A stretch of 64,000 nucleotides of DNA, from NCBI RefSeq assembly GCF_042650645.1, contig NZ_JBHSBI010000001.1:186001-250000 (forward strand). Direction: 5' to 3'. The stretch is from Nonomuraea purpurea. GTDB lineage: Bacteria > Actinomycetota > Actinomycetes > Streptosporangiales > Streptosporangiaceae. Both the position numbers and the translations under genes were made by a program. Below, one piece after another: positions 57,403-64,000 of this stretch. The stretch's first letter is position 1; the number at the start of each line of letters is the position of its first letter. A model generated the notes under the pieces. That model was not told the origin of the DNA and made no database searches. It was given only the letters and a program-made list of their open reading frames with translations.

Positions 57403-57698
57403 ACCGGCTCACCGCCCCCCGGGAGCCGCGTCAGGTTGGAGTGCCGCGATCTGTCGCAGACGTAGGCCGCAATCAACTCCAGGCGCGCCCACGTTGCTGC
57501 GGCGATGACCATGCCGCTCGCCTCGTGGACGGCAGACCAGGAGCCATCCAGATACCTCTGAGTGTTGATGAACTCGGCGAGCTCGACGGCCGGCCGACGC
57601 AGAGTCACGGCGTCGACGTCAGCCGACCGGCTCGTAGTGGGGCGCTTGCTCTGCGTGGAGGGCGCTCGTACAGGGGATTCGGACCCGTGACTGTCCAT
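57399..57698 (-). CDS. Uncharacterised protein, 99 residues
   Basis: Starts MDSHGSESPVRAPSTQS; disordered Ser/Pro/Thr-rich first 30 residues, then a helical domain VELAEFINTQRYLDGSWSAV and ATWARLELIAAYVCDRSRH. First gene of the three-gene set; a 27-bp box shared with the XRE operon lies 38-64 bp upstream. Function unknown. Confidence 0.6.
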   Translation of the reverse strand: MDSHGSESPVRAPSTQSKRPTTSRSADVDAVTLRRPAVELAEFINTQRYLDGSWSAVHEASGMVIAAATWARLELIAAYVCDRSRHSNLTRLPGGGEPV

Positions 57699-57735
57699 AG
57701 CCGGAACGGTAAAACGGCCGTGCGAGCAATCCCAA

Positions 57736-57762
57736 GGAGTTTGCTCGTGTTTTCTTCAAACA
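57736..57762 (-). promoter_or_regulatory. Shared 27-bp box, copy 1
   Basis: GGAGTTTGCTCGTGTTTTCT then TCAAACA. Matches copy 2 (59519-59545) at 23 of 27 positions. Read on the minus strand it contains GAGCAAAC upstream of the 99-residue gene. Probably bound by the DUF5753 XRE regulator. Confidence 0.6.
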
Positions 57763-58595
57763 AGCCGAGCGAGAGCCTCGGCGACCAGGCGGCGGGCTGG
57801 CTCCCCGTAGACGGCGGACCGCTGGAGCAGGGCGAAAGCCCGCCCGTACATGGTGACCTCTCCCGGCTCGGTGACCGTGAGTTCCGCGGAGTACGTCTCC
57901 AGCATGACCATGCGGTCGTCGAACATGATGAACATATTGCCCGGCCAGATCTCGTACGACGCCCGCGCCGGGATGATCCCGACGCTGAGGCGCGGCAGCG
58001 TCATGACAGCCAGGAGTCGGTCGAGTTGGCCGCGCATCACACCCGGGCCGCCGATGTTCGTGTTGAGCGCCTGCTCGCCAAGGATGACGTTGAACCGGCG
58101 ATCGCCCCGGTACAGGAACTGCTGGCGCTCCATCCGGGCTGCGACGCCGGCCTCGATGTCGGTGGGGCCGTTGCCCATGAAGTCGGCGAGCTGCCGCATG
58201 AGCGTCTCGGCGTATTCGGCGGTCTGCAGGGTGCCCCAGATGATGTTCGGGTTGTAGGCGCGGAAGACCCGCGTCCGCTCATACAGGTCGATGGAGCGGA
58301 GCTGCCGCTGCCGAGCGCCTGAGCGGAGGGCGCGCCGCCACTCGGTCCACAAGGTTTCGATGTTGTGGGCCGCGGCGACGAGGTCGTCCAAGGCGTCCTC
58401 GCGCTCGCAGTGCCGCAGCCAGGTCCGGACGTCGGCCTCGGTCGCGGCCTGCTTGCCGTGCTCGATCTTGCTGATCTTCGAGAGCTGCCAGCCGGCGAGC
58501 GCGGCGAGCGCCCGGCCGGTGAGGCCCGACTGCTGGCGGATCTCACGCAGTCGGGTACCGAGCGCCTCGCGCGCCCTCTGGGCTTCGAACGACAC
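57756..58595 (-). CDS. XRE family regulator with DUF5753 domain
   Basis: 279 residues from GTG 58593-58595. N-terminal HTH: LGTRLREIRQQSGLTGRALAAL, WQLSKISKIEHGKQ. C-terminal DUF5753: TRVFRAYNPNIIWGTLQTAEYAE, ARMERQQFLYRG, FNVILGEQALNTNIGG, VGIIPARASYEIWPGNMFIMFD. Typical of actinobacterial regulator/small-partner pairs controlling development or secondary metabolism. Lies 1 nt after the DUF6879 gene; likely autoregulated through copy 2 of the shared box. Confidence 0.92.
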   Translation of the reverse strand: MSFEAQRAREALGTRLREIRQQSGLTGRALAALAGWQLSKISKIEHGKQAATEADVRTWLRHCEREDALDDLVAAAHNIETLWTEWRRALRSGARQRQLRSIDLYERTRVFRAYNPNIIWGTLQTAEYAETLMRQLADFMGNGPTDIEAGVAARMERQQFLYRGDRRFNVILGEQALNTNIGGPGVMRGQLDRLLAVMTLPRLSVGIIPARASYEIWPGNMFIMFDDRMVMLETYSAELTVTEPGEVTMYGRAFALLQRSAVYGEPARRLVAEALARLV

Positions 58596-58596
58596 T

Positions 58597-59121
58597 TCAG
58601 ATCAGCTTGTACTCGTGATGGGGAATGGCCAGCGCCCACAGCAGATCTCGGACATCCGCGCACCGCGCGACTGCGGCGGGATCGGTGACGAGTTCGGAGC
58701 CGAGCACTCGGCCATCTTCGCCGAACCGGCCGACCACCAGCAACCGATCATCGAACAGCCACCAGTCGTCGCCGCCCACCGGCAACTCGACGGCGGGCAT
58801 GCGGTGGCGAGGCAGCCACCGGATGTCTTCGCCCGCCTCGACCGTGGCCGGGGTCAGGGCGTGCTCCCAGCGGATGTACTCGCTGGCCGGCTCGGTGATG
58901 ACGCGTACTCGTCGGACGGTTCGGCCTGCCGCGGTGACCATCCGTACCCGGGCCAGCCACGGCTGGAGCCAGGTCAGGTCGTCCGGCTCGCCGCGTAGCC
59001 ACCGAGCGAACGGCCCTTCCTCTCTGGTGACGCCGTACTGGTCGCGGAGTTCGAGGTGGAAGGCATCGCGGCTGAATGTGCCGAACAGTTCGTCGCGCTG
59101 GTCAGGCGTGATGAGCTCCAT
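58597..59121 (-). CDS. DUF6879 family protein
   Basis: 174 residues from ATG 59119-59121, overlapping the previous gene by 20 bp. DELFGTFSRDAFHLELRDQYGV, ARWLRGEPDD, GRTVRRVRVITEPASEYIRWEHALT, GEDIRWLPRH, and DDWWLFDDRLLVVGRFGEDG fit DUF6879 (recalled), which commonly neighbours DUF5753 XRE regulators. Function unknown; probably part of the same regulatory module. Confidence 0.8.
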   Translation of the reverse strand: MELITPDQRDELFGTFSRDAFHLELRDQYGVTREEGPFARWLRGEPDDLTWLQPWLARVRMVTAAGRTVRRVRVITEPASEYIRWEHALTPATVEAGEDIRWLPRHRMPAVELPVGGDDWWLFDDRLLVVGRFGEDGRVLGSELVTDPAAVARCADVRDLLWALAIPHHEYKLI

Positions 59122-59503
59122 CGCCCTCCTCCAGCAGGTCGGCGATGGCGTCGCGCGGCACTTCGACACAGCTCTCGTGGCTGGGGATCGCCATTTGGGT
59201 GAGCGTCTCGGGGTCGGTGACGCGGGCGCCCTGGATGAGACACGTCTGGTGATCGGTGACGTGCACGATGGGCGGCAGCCAGCTCGTCACGACGCCGGGA
59301 AGGCCGTCCTTGGCGAGGTGGTCGAACAGGTTGAATGGGATCTCCACGACATCTTGATCGGCGTCGAGCGTGACCTTGGCCAGCAGGTCGGGGTCGGTGA
59401 CGATCCAGCCCTGGACGATAAAGGTGTCCGTGCCGGTGGCGTAGAGGGTGGGCGAGTCGCCGCCCACGGAGTTCGCGTCCTTGCCGAGGAACCGCAGTGC
59501 CAT
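59102..59503 (-). CDS. Uncharacterised protein with an internal repeat, 133 residues
   Basis: ATG 59501-59503 with AGGAG 7 nt upstream; the reading frame is open further 5' but Arg-rich and noncoding in look. Two similar 40-residue halves: FIVQGWIVTDPDLLAKV ... DVVEIPFNLFDHL and CLIQGARVTDPETLTQM ... SCVEVPRDAIADLL, so an internal duplication. First gene of the XRE operon, directly below copy 2 of the shared box. No family recognised. Confidence 0.7.
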   Translation of the reverse strand: MALRFLGKDANSVGGDSPTLYATGTDTFIVQGWIVTDPDLLAKVTLDADQDVVEIPFNLFDHLAKDGLPGVVTSWLPPIVHVTDHQTCLIQGARVTDPETLTQMAIPSHESCVEVPRDAIADLLEEGDGAHHA

Positions 59504-59518
59504 GCCGAGCTCCTGTCC

Positions 59519-59545
59519 GGAGTTTGCTGGTGTTTGCTTGCAACA
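59519..59545 (-). promoter_or_regulatory. Shared 27-bp box, copy 2
   Basis: GGAGTTTGCTGGTGTTTGCT then TGCAACA, 16-42 bp upstream of the XRE operon start. On the minus strand two AGCAAAC units lie 10 bp apart, one helical turn, as expected for a dimeric HTH regulator. Confidence 0.6.
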
Positions 59546-59630
59546 ATGAGCATGCGGGAGAGCGCGGCGAAGGGTCAAGGACGAGCCGTGGGACCGTACG
59601 GCCAGACCCGACGCCTGGGTGGGCTCTCGG

Positions 59631-59876
59631 TCACCCATGTGCGCCGCGTTGTAGGCGCACGTGCACAACACCTGCGCGTGACGTCGCCGCCTGGGCGTGT
59701 GTCTCCAGGCGGATCTCGTCGCCCGCAGACATCCTCGCCATGCCGCCGAGCGCCTCCAGTTCGCGCGCCGCTTCTGCTCGCTGGCCGAGGTCTTGAAGAA
59801 GTGAGAGCGCGCGAACCGCGAGGTTGGGCAGGATCTTGAACAAAGCCTCATGCCCACCTCTTGTCCAGTTCGTCAC
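59631..59876 (-). CDS. Doubtful ORF, possible TPR-regulator remnant
   Basis: 81 residues from GTG 59874-59876, weak ribosome-binding context. WTRGGHEALFKILPNLAVRA and LLQDLGQRAEAARELEALGG look helical and TPR-like, like the tail of a tetratricopeptide regulator. Could be a remnant; no partner sequence in the window. The rest of the 59546-60056 region shows no supported gene; the RHS promoter should lie in 59880-60050. Confidence 0.3.
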   Translation of the reverse strand: MTNWTRGGHEALFKILPNLAVRALSLLQDLGQRAEAARELEALGGMARMSAGDEIRLETHAQAATSRAGVVHVRLQRGAHG

Positions 59877-60056
59877 CTTAGGTGCTTATGGTTTGTAAAA
59901 TTGGCTCTTGTCACTTGATCTACCTGATGGTTAGTCTTTGCGCGTTTGATCAAGGCTCCAGAGCCGCACGGGTCAGGTCGCACCTGCCGGGTGGGGTGGA
60001 GCGACGTTCGGCATCCCTTGCGGGTGCCCCTCGTTGTGGTTCGGAGCGTGACGGCT

Positions 60057-63000
60057 ATGCGCCGGTTCTTTTCGCGTGCCCTTCTTTCCCGGTCGGCGGC
60101 CGTTATCTTGATCGCCAGCCTGCCCGGGTTGCTCTCGCTAACGGCGGTTCCCGCTTCCGCGCAGGCTTCCGTGGGAAGCGAGGCGAGCGTCGAGCAGGGC
60201 ACTGTGGTGACGCCGACACAGCAGTGGGGTTCTGCGGGCGACTTACCGAGCCTGGCCGTTACGCCTGCCGCAGCCACGTCATCGGATGGGGCGGGGGATT
60301 CGCCCGTGCCGGGAGCTCTGCCGCGAGATGGCGGCGCGTGGCCGCGGACGGCGTTGAAGGCTGAGTCGGAGCGGGATCTGCCTCCGGGTGTGCAGCGTGC
60401 TGAGCAGCAGGACCAAGCGACTGCGGCGAGTACTCTTCCGCTGATCTCCGACGTGTATCCCGACACGGGCTCTTTGGTGGGAACGACGACGCCGCTGCTC
60501 ACCGTGCGGGTTACGCGAGTGGGTGTACCTGAGAACCCTCTCAGCCCGATGAGGTACACGTACCACATTTGCGAGAAGCCGGAAGAGGACGAGGGAGAGA
60601 TCGTCATTCCTCCTCCGCCGGCGCCGCCGTGCTGGGACTCCGGCGCCCTACCGGACCAGGAGACGTGGCGTGTGCCCGCGGGCACGCTGGAGTGGGGCAA
60701 GCAGTACGAGTGGTGGGTCCGTGTGGTGGACTCGGAAAGCAAAGCGGTCGCCACGAGTAACAAGAAGTTGATCATCGCAGGGGGGCGTCAGCCGCTCAAC
60801 AGCTCCCATCTGGGTGAGCGAGTCGGCGACCAGGAGGAGTTCTCCCTGGTCACCGGCAACTACACGACAACCGCGAAGGATGTCCAGGTGCCGGCGGCGG
60901 GCCCTGCGCTGGCGGTGGTGCGTACCTACAACAGCATGGACACGCGCACCAGCGGGATCTTCGGTGCCGGCTGGTCGAGCGCCTGGGACATGAATGTGGT
61001 GGCCGAGCGGACGGGGACGACCGTCACCGGGTTGCTGGTGACCTATGCCAGTGGCCGCCGGGTCCGGTTCGCGGCCAGGAGTGATGGCACGTACCAGCCG
61101 CCGCCGGGCATGAAGGATGTGCTGGCGGACGTGGACGGTGGGGGCTGGCGCCTCAAGGACACGTCCTCGACGACGTATGTCTTCAACGCCGCGGGGCGGC
61201 TGCTCAAGATTGAGGACAATCGCGGGCGGGCGCAAACGCTGGATTACAACGCCGACGGCACCTTCGACACGGTGACCGGTGCCGGCGGCAGAAAGCTTCA
61301 CATCACCTGGAACGGCCCGCGGGTGGCCACGGTGTCCACCGACCCGGTGGACGGCAAGGCGCAAACTTGGACCTACACCTACACCGGCGACAACCTGGCG
61401 TCGGTGTGCTCGCCGTTGGCCGCGCCGAACTGCACCAGCTACAGCTACGGAGACGGGTCCCGCTACAAGGGCCTGGTGCTCGATTCCGAGCCGGTGGGCT
61501 ACTGGCGGCTGGGTGACGCCCAGTACAAGCCGGCCGCGAACCTGGGCAGCGAGGGTGGTACTGGCATCTACGACAACGTCACCGTCGGCCAGCCGGGATC
61601 TCTGGAAGGAACGGCCGACACCGCTGCCGGCTTCACCAAGTCCACGATGATGCTGCCAGGGCCCATGCTGGACCGCCTGCGCGATCACGTCTCCCTCGAA
61701 GGATGGATCAAGACCACGCAGCCCGGCGTGATCTTCTCGGAATCCTCGACAAACAGCGGCGGGGTCGGAGCGGCGCAGCCGGTCCTGTATGTGGGAACGG
61801 ACGGCAAACTCCGCGGCCAGCTGGGCACAATGAGTGGAACCGGATACACGCCCATCACGTCCGCCGGCCCGGTCAACAATGACCAGTGGCACCACGTGGT
61901 CCTCACCGTGACCAGCAACCAGCAAAAGCTCTACCTCGACGGTCAGCTGGTGGGGGAACTGAACGGCACCCTCATAGGTGCTAATCGCCAATACGCCTAT
62001 GTGGGAAGCGGTTATCGGGCCAGTAGATGGTCCGATGTCCCCGGCGGCCCTACCACATCAGGTGCTTGGCCGTTCCAGGGCTCGATCGACGAGTTCGCGC
62101 TGTATCGCGAGCCGCTTACAGACGCCGTGGTCCAGTCCCACTGGGCCGCCCGGGCCAAGATCAGCCACAAACTGTCTCAGATCACGTTGCCGTCCGGCCG
62201 GATCTGGGCCAAGAACACCTACGACCCGGCGACCGACCGGCTTCTGACGCACACCGACCGGCACGGCGGCACCTGGCAGCTGGGCGAGTTCGAGATCGAC
62301 TGGGTCGAGCGGCTCTACAAGATCAGGCTGACCGATCCGCGCGGCGGCACTCTGGACTACGCCTACGACTCGCTGCGCAACGAGCGGCTGGCGTACATGA
62401 CCGACCAGGCCGGGGCCAAGACCAGCTTCGAGTACGACACCGGCGGCTTCTCCATCAAGACAACCGACCCGAACAACAACATGTTCCGGCAGTGGAACGA
62501 CAAACGCGGCAACGTGATCCAGTCGAAGTCTTGCCGAACCGCTACCAACTGCCAGAACGCCTATGTCGAGTACTACCTGAACAAGGACGACGAGCTCGAT
62601 CCGCGCAACGACCAGATGCTCGCCTTCCGGGATGCCCGCTCCTCCGACGCCGACAGCAATACCTACGCCATCACGGCGGAGTACAACGCCTACGGTCAGA
62701 TCACGAAGAAGAGCACACCGGCGACGTCCGACTTCCCTGAGGGTCGCTCGACGACAGTCACCTACACCGATGGCACCGAGCCCGCCGCTGGCGGCGGCAC
62801 CACCCCCGCAGGGCTGGAGAAGACCCGGACCGACGCGCGGGGAAGCGTCTGGTCCTATGCTTATACATCCGCGGGTGACCTGGCGGAACAGATGGATCCG
62901 CGGGGGTTGGTGACCAAGCTCGGCTACGACGAGATCGGTCGGTTGACCTCCACCACGAAGGTGTCGAAAGCTAACCCGGACGGCGTCACAACCGCCATCA

Positions 63001-64000
63001 CCTACGACGTCCTTGGCCGGGTGGCCACGACGACGGGTGCGGCGGTCAAGAACGAGATTACCGGAGTGACCCACACGGCTCGTATCACCTACGGCTACGA
63101 CCTGGACGGCAACAAGCTGTCCGAGGCCGTCACGGATCTGACCGGCGGAGACGCCGAGCGGAAGACCGTCTACACCTATGACGACTTCGGCCGCCAGGAC
63201 ACCACCACCGATCCTGAAGGCGGCGTCACCCGCCAGACCTGGAACACCCTTGGGCAGAAAACTACGTCAACGGACGCCCGCGGCACCGTCCTCGCCTACG
63301 GTTACAGCGCGCGGGGCGAACTGACCTCCACCATGCTGAAGGGGTGGACCGGCAGCCCGGTCGATCCCCAGCCGGCCAAGGACGTGGAGCTGGAAAGCCG
63401 CTCCTACGACGCCGCGGGGCGACTGGTCATGCGGGTGGACGCGATGCTCCGCAAGACCTCCTACGCCTACTTCAATGACAACCGGCCGTCGCAGGTCATC
63501 GGCGACGACGTCAAACTCAACGGTTCCAACACGACCACCGACGTCGTACTGGAGGCCAACACCTACGACGCGGCAGGCAACCTCACCCAGCAAGTCACCG
63601 GTGGGAAGGCCAAGGTCACGACGCAGTTTGTGTACGACGCCGCAGGCCGTTTGACGTCGCAGACGCTCGACCCGGCCGCCCTCAACCGCAGGACTACCTT
63701 CACCTACGACGCCAACAACAACGTCATCAGGTCCACCCTCACCGCAGCCGGTATAAGTCGAACCGAGACCAAGGAATTCGCCTACAACAAGGCCAACCAG
63801 CCGACCCGGCAAACCATCGAGAACGGCGACCAGGACATCGTCACCACCACCGGCTATGACGATCGCGGCCTGGCTATCTCCACGACCGACCCACGGGGCA
63901 ACGCCAACGGCGCGGACGCCGACGACTACACCACCACCATGCGCTACGACATGCTCGACCGGCTGGTGGAAACCAAGGCGCCGCAGGTTCAAGTGGACAA
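60057..64000 (+). CDS. Secreted RHS/YD-repeat protein with LamG-like domain, C-terminus outside window
   Basis: Open from ATG 60057 to the window edge (over 1,310 residues). Signal peptide MRRFFSRALLSRS, AAVILIASLPGLLSL, ending about VPASAQA. Residues about 245-320 are a DUF6531-like RHS entry (FSLVTGNYTTTAKDVQVPAA, then GPALAVVRTYNSMDTRTSGI and FGAGWSSAWD). About 470-700 is a concanavalin/LamG fold (GYWRLGDAQYK, VSLEGWIKTTQPGVIFSESS, WHHVVLTVTSNQQKLYLDGQ, GSIDEFALYREPLTD). From about 705 on, YD repeats (YDEIGRLTSTT, YDVLGRVATTT, YDDFGRQDTTTD, YDAAGRLTSQT). Such proteins form a cage delivering a variable C-terminal toxin; the toxin part is not visible. Confidence 0.93.
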   Translation, partial: MRRFFSRALLSRSAAVILIASLPGLLSLTAVPASAQASVGSEASVEQGTVVTPTQQWGSAGDLPSLAVTPAAATSSDGAGDSPVPGALPRDGGAWPRTALKAESERDLPPGVQRAEQQDQATAASTLPLISDVYPDTGSLVGTTTPLLTVRVTRVGVPENPLSPMRYTYHICEKPEEDEGEIVIPPPPAPPCWDSGALPDQETWRVPAGTLEWGKQYEWWVRVVDSESKAVATSNKKLIIAGGRQPLNSSHLGERVGDQEEFSLVTGNYTTTAKDVQVPAAGPALAVVRTYNSMDTRTSGIFGAGWSSAWDMNVVAERTGTTVTGLLVTYASGRRVRFAARSDGTYQPPPGMKDVLADVDGGGWRLKDTSSTTYVFNAAGRLLKIEDNRGRAQTLDYNADGTFDTVTGAGGRKLHITWNGPRVATVSTDPVDGKAQTWTYTYTGDNLASVCSPLAAPNCTSYSYGDGSRYKGLVLDSEPVGYWRLGDAQYKPAANLGSEGGTGIYDNVTVGQPGSLEGTADTAAGFTKSTMMLPGPMLDRLRDHVSLEGWIKTTQPGVIFSESSTNSGGVGAAQPVLYVGTDGKLRGQLGTMSGTGYTPITSAGPVNNDQWHHVVLTVTSNQQKLYLDGQLVGELNGTLIGANRQYAYVGSGYRASRWSDVPGGPTTSGAWPFQGSIDEFALYREPLTDAVVQSHWAARAKISHKLSQITLPSGRIWAKNTYDPATDRLLTHTDRHGGTWQLGEFEIDWVERLYKIRLTDPRGGTLDYAYDSLRNERLAYMTDQAGAKTSFEYDTGGFSIKTTDPNNNMFRQWNDKRGNVIQSKSCRTATNCQNAYVEYYLNKDDELDPRNDQMLAFRDARSSDADSNTYAITAEYNAYGQITKKSTPATSDFPEGRSTTVTYTDGTEPAAGGGTTPAGLEKTRTDARGSVWSYAYTSAGDLAEQMDPRGLVTKLGYDEIGRLTSTTKVSKANPDGVTTAITYDVLGRVATTTGAAVKNEITGVTHTARITYGYDLDGNKLSEAVTDLTGGDAERKTVYTYDDFGRQDTTTDPEGGVTRQTWNTLGQKTTSTDARGTVLAYGYSARGELTSTMLKGWTGSPVDPQPAKDVELESRSYDAAGRLVMRVDAMLRKTSYAYFNDNRPSQVIGDDVKLNGSNTTTDVVLEANTYDAAGNLTQQVTGGKAKVTTQFVYDAAGRLTSQTLDPAALNRRTTFTYDANNNVIRSTLTAAGISRTETKEFAYNKANQPTRQTIENGDQDIVTTTGYDDRGLAISTTDPRGNANGADADDYTTTMRYDMLDRLVETKAPQVQVD

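Noticed and set aside
59504..59857. 5' extension of the 133-residue protein
   Set aside because: Arg/Ser-rich reading without family-like features and crossing the shared box; ATG 59503 has a good ribosome-binding site.
59873..60775. 300-residue open frame on the minus strand
   Set aside because: Lies opposite the RHS signal peptide and first domain; Ser/Arg/Pro-rich with no motif.

Overview
High-GC actinobacterial chromosome. GTG starts are common, ATGA/GTGA stop-start overlaps link most co-directional genes, and the gene content (RecO-UppS, FCD-type GntR, DUF5753 XRE regulators, DUF6879, QcrB-like fragments) fits a Streptosporangiales actinomycete such as Nonomuraea. The genus is an inference. 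No tRNA, rRNA, CRISPR array, transposase or phage gene was seen.

Layout. 1-4.0 kb (minus): a lipoprotein cut by the window edge, a coiled-coil protein, and a split DUF5941 / CDP-alcohol phosphatidyltransferase pair. 4.0-10 kb: recO-uppS, then AraC, saccharopine-dehydrogenase-like, amino-thiazoline hydrolase-like, CGNR and EamA genes. 10.0-13.2 kb (minus): a zinc operon znuA-znuC-znuB-(two 21-codon ORFs)-zur with a Zur-box candidate ahead of znuA. 13.3-34.5 kb: a large oxalate/formate/glyoxylate block. Its first half has fdhD with an FDH-like micro-ORF, a PanE-family reductase, moeA, a ThDP decarboxylase, frc, an ADP-forming acyl-CoA synthetase and an Nramp-like carrier. Its second half has a GntR regulator, an OFA-like MFS carrier, sucCD-like ligase, hyi, glxR, gcl and an aldehyde dehydrogenase. 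34.5-46 kb: glyS with a strong terminator, a MoxR-DUF58-VWA-protease-two-component operon, and ppdK. 46-55 kb: GNAT, M48 protease, dgt, an FAD reductase, an M23-like lipoprotein, dnaG and the principal-type sigma factor. 55.1-59.9 kb (minus): accessory genes, with a 41-residue peptide directly coupled to a PIMT-like methyltransferase, three hypotheticals, and a DUF5753 XRE / DUF6879 operon. 60.1 kb to the end: a secreted RHS/YD-repeat protein with a LamG-like domain, still open at the edge.

How the genes work together. Six matches to a TACGGTATNCNGTA-like box lie ahead of the fdhD unit, panE/moeA, the ThDP-frc operon, gntR itself and the MFS/sucC divergent pair. This predicts one GntR regulon. 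Oxalate would be imported, activated by Frc (or the ADP-forming ligase) and then either decarboxylated to formyl-CoA/formate or reduced to glyoxylate by the PanE-like enzyme. Formate would be oxidised by a molybdenum formate dehydrogenase, which needs FdhD and MoeA. Glyoxylate would enter central metabolism through Gcl, Hyi and GlxR, with ppdK nearby. The most interesting less-described items are the peptide/PIMT pair (imiditide-like RiPP candidate), the duplicated micro-ORFs in the zinc operon, and the FDH-motif micro-ORF.
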